From positions 1 to 9,545 of the forward strand of contig DAHXNM010000147.1 in the NCBI GenBank assembly GCA_027365375.1: a DNA stretch of 9,545 nucleotides, in the 5' to 3' direction. A program made the translations under genes and the position numbers. How positions within the stretch are numbered: position 1 is the first letter of the stretch; each line of letters starts with the position of its first letter. The notes under the pieces are model-generated. The model ran no database searches. It had not been told where the DNA came from and saw only the letters and a list, made by a program, of their open reading frames with translations. This stretch comes from Ferrimicrobium sp. Its GTDB lineage: Bacteria; Actinomycetota; Acidimicrobiia; Acidimicrobiales; Acidimicrobiaceae. This document shows positions 7,486-9,545 of this stretch, piece after piece.

Positions 7486-7925
7486 GAATCAAACCCCACG
7501 GACGGCTCGGGCTCGCCGATCACCAACTCTGTCACCATCCCATCACGAATACCGAAACACCGAAGTTCGGCTAACGGCCGGGCGAGCGAGACCACCACAT
7601 AAAACCAGCTCGGATCAGGCGCCTGAGCGACGTCGGTCGGAGAGGGAAAGGCCTCAGAGTTCGTGTGCGAGTGATACACACCTACTACACGCAACCCCTG
7701 GGAGAGTGCAGACTCACGAGCGCTCGCGACATCGGTCGAATCGGCCACAAATACCCTGGCAGAACGTGCCTCGTTTCGTGTCGGATACACCTGCCATACA
7801 CCACGCTCATCACCAAGCAGCATCCCACACGCCTCAAGAGGGTACTCCTGAATACAATGCGCTAGAATAATGTCGCGGGTTAGCGTCTGCATCTCCACCA
7901 TCGTGACCAGCGTACCAACCGACAC
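7482..7925 (-). CDS. mec: JAMM/MPN+ metalloprotease, Mec-like
   Basis: This is a zinc-dependent JAMM-fold isopeptidase/peptidase. The mycobacterial homologue Mec removes newly made cysteine from the C terminus of the sulfur-carrier protein CysO. The full JAMM signature is present: E31 in YPLEACGMLLG, then H85 and H87, S95 and D98 in HSHTNSEAFPSPTD, exactly HxH-x7-S-x2-D. The 147-residue length is normal for a single-domain member. The GTG at 7925 is chosen because AAGGA lies seven bases upstream. Internal ATGs at 7901 and 7892 lack such a site. It is the first gene of the five-gene operon, overlaps the next by four bases, and has a 15-bp gap to divergent smpB. No CysO or CysM gene is in the window, so the natural substrate is open. 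Confidence 0.88.
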   Translation of the reverse strand: MSVGTLVTMVEMQTLTRDIILAHCIQEYPLEACGMLLGDERGVWQVYPTRNEARSARVFVADSTDVASARESALSQGLRVVGVYHSHTNSEAFPSPTDVAQAPDPSWFYVVVSLARPLAELRCFGIRDGMVTELVIGEPEPSVGFDS

Positions 7926-7932
7926 CTACACA

Positions 7933-7952
7933 TCCTTAGATTGCGAACTATA
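7933..7952 (-). promoter_or_regulatory. Ribosome binding site and possible −10 element of the mec operon
   Basis: On the minus strand TATAGT (7952–7947) matches five of six −10 positions. A start of transcription near 7940 would leave a leader of about 15 bases containing AAGGA (7937–7933), seven bases before the mec GTG. No good −35 is seen. The −10 lies inside the first codons of smpB on the other strand. The Shine-Dalgarno is convincing and the promoter is tentative. Confidence 0.4.
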
Positions 7953-8453
7953 TTGCCTCGAAGTTCAAAGAAAAAGAAACCCCAAGATGCCGCCCACTTC
8001 GGGAACAGGATCGTAGCCCAGAACCGTCGTGCTCGCCACGATTACGATATCCTAGAGACGGTTGAAGCCGGTCTAGAACTCGTAGGTGGCGAGGTGAAAT
8101 CGTTGCGCGCAGGTCGCGTTCAACTCCGCGACTCCTATGCCCGTATCGAGGGCGGCCAGGCGTTGCTTCTTAAAATGAACATAGCCGCCTACGCTCAAGC
8201 AACTGGGTTTGGCGCCTTTAGCCCTGAGCGCACCCGACGCCTGCTTCTGCATCGCTTTGAGATCGATCGCCTCGCTGGCAAGCTCGAGCAGGATCGTCTA
8301 GCTCTGATTCCACTGTCCGTCTACTTCAAAAACGGGCTGGCCAAGGTGGAACTAGGGCTCGCACGCGGACGGACGATGTATGACAAGCGACATGTGCTCC
8401 AAGAGCGCGACGCCGCCATGGAGATGAGAAGGCTGCACGCAGAATATCGTTGA
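7941..8453 (+). CDS. smpB: SsrA-binding protein
   Basis: SmpB binds the tRNA-like domain of tmRNA and brings it to stalled ribosomes for trans-translation. From TTG 7941 it has 170 residues, against roughly 150–160 in most bacteria. Family blocks are clear: NRRARHDYDI (27–36), GGEVKSLRAGRVQLRDSYA (49–67), LIPLSVYFKNGLAKVELGLARGR and the C-terminal YDKRHVLQERDA tail that enters the decoding region. A lysine-rich stretch near 10–13 precedes the core. No ATG or GTG occurs between the upstream stop (TAG 7881) and the conserved core. The only reasonable starts are TTG 7941 and TTG 7953, and neither has a Shine-Dalgarno. The gene is 55 bases upstream of ssrA and diverges from mec. Confidence 0.95.
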   Translation: MRTILPRSSKKKKPQDAAHFGNRIVAQNRRARHDYDILETVEAGLELVGGEVKSLRAGRVQLRDSYARIEGGQALLLKMNIAAYAQATGFGAFSPERTRRLLLHRFEIDRLAGKLEQDRLALIPLSVYFKNGLAKVELGLARGRTMYDKRHVLQERDAAMEMRRLHAEYR

Positions 8454-8469
8454 GCCTGCCGCTGGCAAT

Positions 8470-8497
8470 CTGGCACGCTAGCTAAGTCGACTAGTAT
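8470..8497 (+). promoter_or_regulatory. Probable ssrA promoter
   Basis: CTGGCA (8470–8475) and TAGTAT (8492–8497) are separated by 16 bases. Each matches four of six consensus positions. Transcription would begin near 8504, a few bases before the mature tmRNA 5' end at 8509. It lies in the smpB–ssrA gap, so ssrA can be transcribed independently of smpB. Confidence 0.45.
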
Positions 8498-8508
8498 GAA
8501 CTCTGAAA

Positions 8509-8855
<347 letters not shown>

Positions 8856-8862
8856 GGTACTG

Positions 8863-8895
8863 AGAAAAGACCGCCTCGTCAGGGCGGTCTTTTCT
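8863..8895 (+). terminator. Intrinsic terminator of ssrA
   Basis: The stem AAAAGACCGCC (8865–8875) pairs perfectly with GGCGGTCTTTT (8883–8893), with a 7-nt loop, and extends by A8863–T8895 and G8864–C8894. The descending arm ends in TTTTCTT. It starts nine bases after the mature tmRNA end. The complementary strand also shows a U-tract (AAAAGA on this strand), so it may act in both directions and also stop ftsX transcripts. Confidence 0.92.
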
Positions 8896-9004
8896 TATGA
8901 AGGGACCGCATCCAAGGAGGGTACACAGAGTTGGCACTCATCGACACATAGCAGAAAGAGCGACAGGGTTCGCATGGGTGCACCGCACAACTCGGATCGA
9001 CAGC

Positions 9005-9060
9005 CTCGGTCTGTTTGCCTCGGTCTGTTTGGCTCGGTCTGTTTGGCTCGGTCCGGTTTA
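9005..9060. repeat. 14-bp tandem repeat, four copies
   Basis: Consensus CTCGGTCTGTTTGG. Copies are at 9005–9018 (one mismatch at the last base), 9019–9032 and 9033–9046 (identical), and 9047–9060 (diverged after CTCGGTC). The period is not a multiple of three, which argues against coding. It lies between convergent ssrA and ftsX. Confidence 0.95.
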
Positions 9061-9118
9061 TGCCGATGCCTCGCCCAGCACGTCGACGAACAGAGCAATC
9101 TGAACGCTAGAGCTGATC

Positions 9119-9158
9119 ACCTGCTTGCGCCTCTTGGAATGCCTGAGAGCGAGCAGGT
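9119..9158. other. Inverted repeat / hairpin in the intergenic region
   Basis: ACCTGCTTGC (9119–9128) can pair with GCGAGCAGGT (9149–9158), ten pairs including one G·U on the plus strand, around a 20-nt loop. No U-run follows on either strand, so it is not a standard terminator. It could be a structured RNA, an operator or chance. Confidence 0.35.
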
Positions 9159-9275
9159 TGCAACAACGAGCAACGCCATCGGCTATCAGGATAAAACTAG
9201 CCGAGCGGCATAATTATCGGAAAGCTCCTGCGAGACGGCTGTACTAAACGAAGGCGAGTTGGCTACCTCTACCTA

Positions 9276-9545
9276 TCAGGTGGATAGGAAGCGGCGCACC
9301 GCAATCGTAGATCCAAGAGTACCAACTACAACACCGGCAAAGATGATGACGGCGATGGTATCGATCAAGTTTTGGTTGGTCAGTACAAACCCCCCAAGCA
9401 GGTGCATTTTAAAGTGCGAGATTGCATAGCCAATAAGAGACTTCACGAGGATCACAACCCCTGTCGCCACCAACGCACCTATCAAACCCTGGATGAGCCC
9501 CTCGAGCATGAACGGGATCTGTATAAATGAGTTCGTTGCTCCAAC
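9276..9545 (-). CDS. ftsX: Cell division protein FtsX, C-terminal part (truncated by the window edge)
   Basis: This is the last 89 codons of the membrane subunit of FtsEX, an ABC-type complex at the division septum that activates peptidoglycan hydrolases. The frame is open to the right edge and the start lies outside the window, so ATG 9509 is internal. VGATNSFIQIPFMLEGLIQGLIGA is the typical FtsX/MacB-like run into the penultimate membrane segment, followed by a hydrophobic stretch. A second membrane segment (DTIAVIIFAGVVVGTLGSTIAV) ends in RRFLST and TGA. In many actinobacteria ftsE–ftsX precede smpB on the same strand. Here ftsX converges on smpB–ssrA, indicating an inversion of the usual order. 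Confidence 0.9.
   Translation of the reverse strand, partial: VGATNSFIQIPFMLEGLIQGLIGALVATGVVILVKSLIGYAISHFKMHLLGGFVLTNQNLIDTIAVIIFAGVVVGTLGSTIAVRRFLST

Larger units (their letters stand above)
8896..9275. other. 380-bp gene-free interval between ssrA terminator and ftsX
   Basis: No convincing gene is seen on either strand. Plus-strand open frames here cross the tandem repeat and match no family I recognise. The interval holds a good Shine-Dalgarno-like AAGGAGG (8914–8920) followed only by a six-codon frame from TTG 8931, a four-copy 14-bp repeat (9005–9060) and a hairpin (9119–9158). On the ftsX strand, a short GC-rich near-palindrome followed by TAGTTTTAT lies near 9195–9211 and is too small to call a terminator. 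Confidence 0.6.

Overview
The window looks like actinobacterial chromosome. The main reason is the block mec–(one inserted gene)–murI–rph–rdgB on the minus strand. It keeps the order seen in mycobacteria (mec, cysO, cysM, a rhomboid gene, murI, one more gene, rphA, then a RdgB homologue), but cysO, cysM and the rhomboid gene are absent. Base composition looks only moderately GC-rich by eye, and GTG/TTG starts are common. That would fit a moderate-GC lineage such as the acidophilic Acidimicrobiia better than Streptomyces or Mycobacterium, but this placement is inference.

Layout: (1) About 1–3085 is the edge of a cell-surface polysaccharide locus. A 5'-truncated GT4 glycosyltransferase runs on the plus strand and converges on a two-gene ABC-2 polysaccharide exporter on the minus strand: permease Wzm (3085–2144), then ATPase Wzt with a C-terminal extension (2144–915). 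(2) A complete clpP (3717–3085) lies directly upstream of wzm and touches it by one base, so a Clp protease subunit appears to head the exporter operon. (3) tRNA-Leu(UAG) lies on the plus strand at 3836–3917. (4) A tightly packed minus-strand operon, transcribed mec → FMN-dependent alpha-hydroxy-acid oxidase/dehydrogenase → murI → rph → rdgB (7925–4061), has overlapping genes at three of its four junctions. (5) Divergent from mec is smpB, followed by ssrA (tmRNA) with a visible promoter, a tag frame ending ALAA, pseudoknots and a strong intrinsic terminator. (6) A roughly 380-bp gene-free stretch (8896–9275) holds a four-copy 14-bp tandem repeat and a 10-bp-stem hairpin. (7) The 3' end of ftsX, on the minus strand, converges on ssrA.

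How the genes relate: SmpB and tmRNA rescue stalled ribosomes and add a tag ending ALAA. ClpP, about 4.8 kb away, is the peptidase core of the complexes that normally destroy tagged proteins. MurI supplies D-glutamate for peptidoglycan, RNase PH trims tRNA 3' ends, and RdgB cleans the nucleotide pool. Mec is a JAMM metalloprotease normally linked to CysO-dependent cysteine synthesis, but no CysO or CysM is in this window. No phage, transposon, CRISPR or defence genes are visible. The less ordinary features are the oxidase in place of cysO–cysM–rhomboid, the clpP–wzm–wzt coupling, the 15-bp mec/smpB divergent junction, and the tandem-repeat island between ssrA and ftsX.
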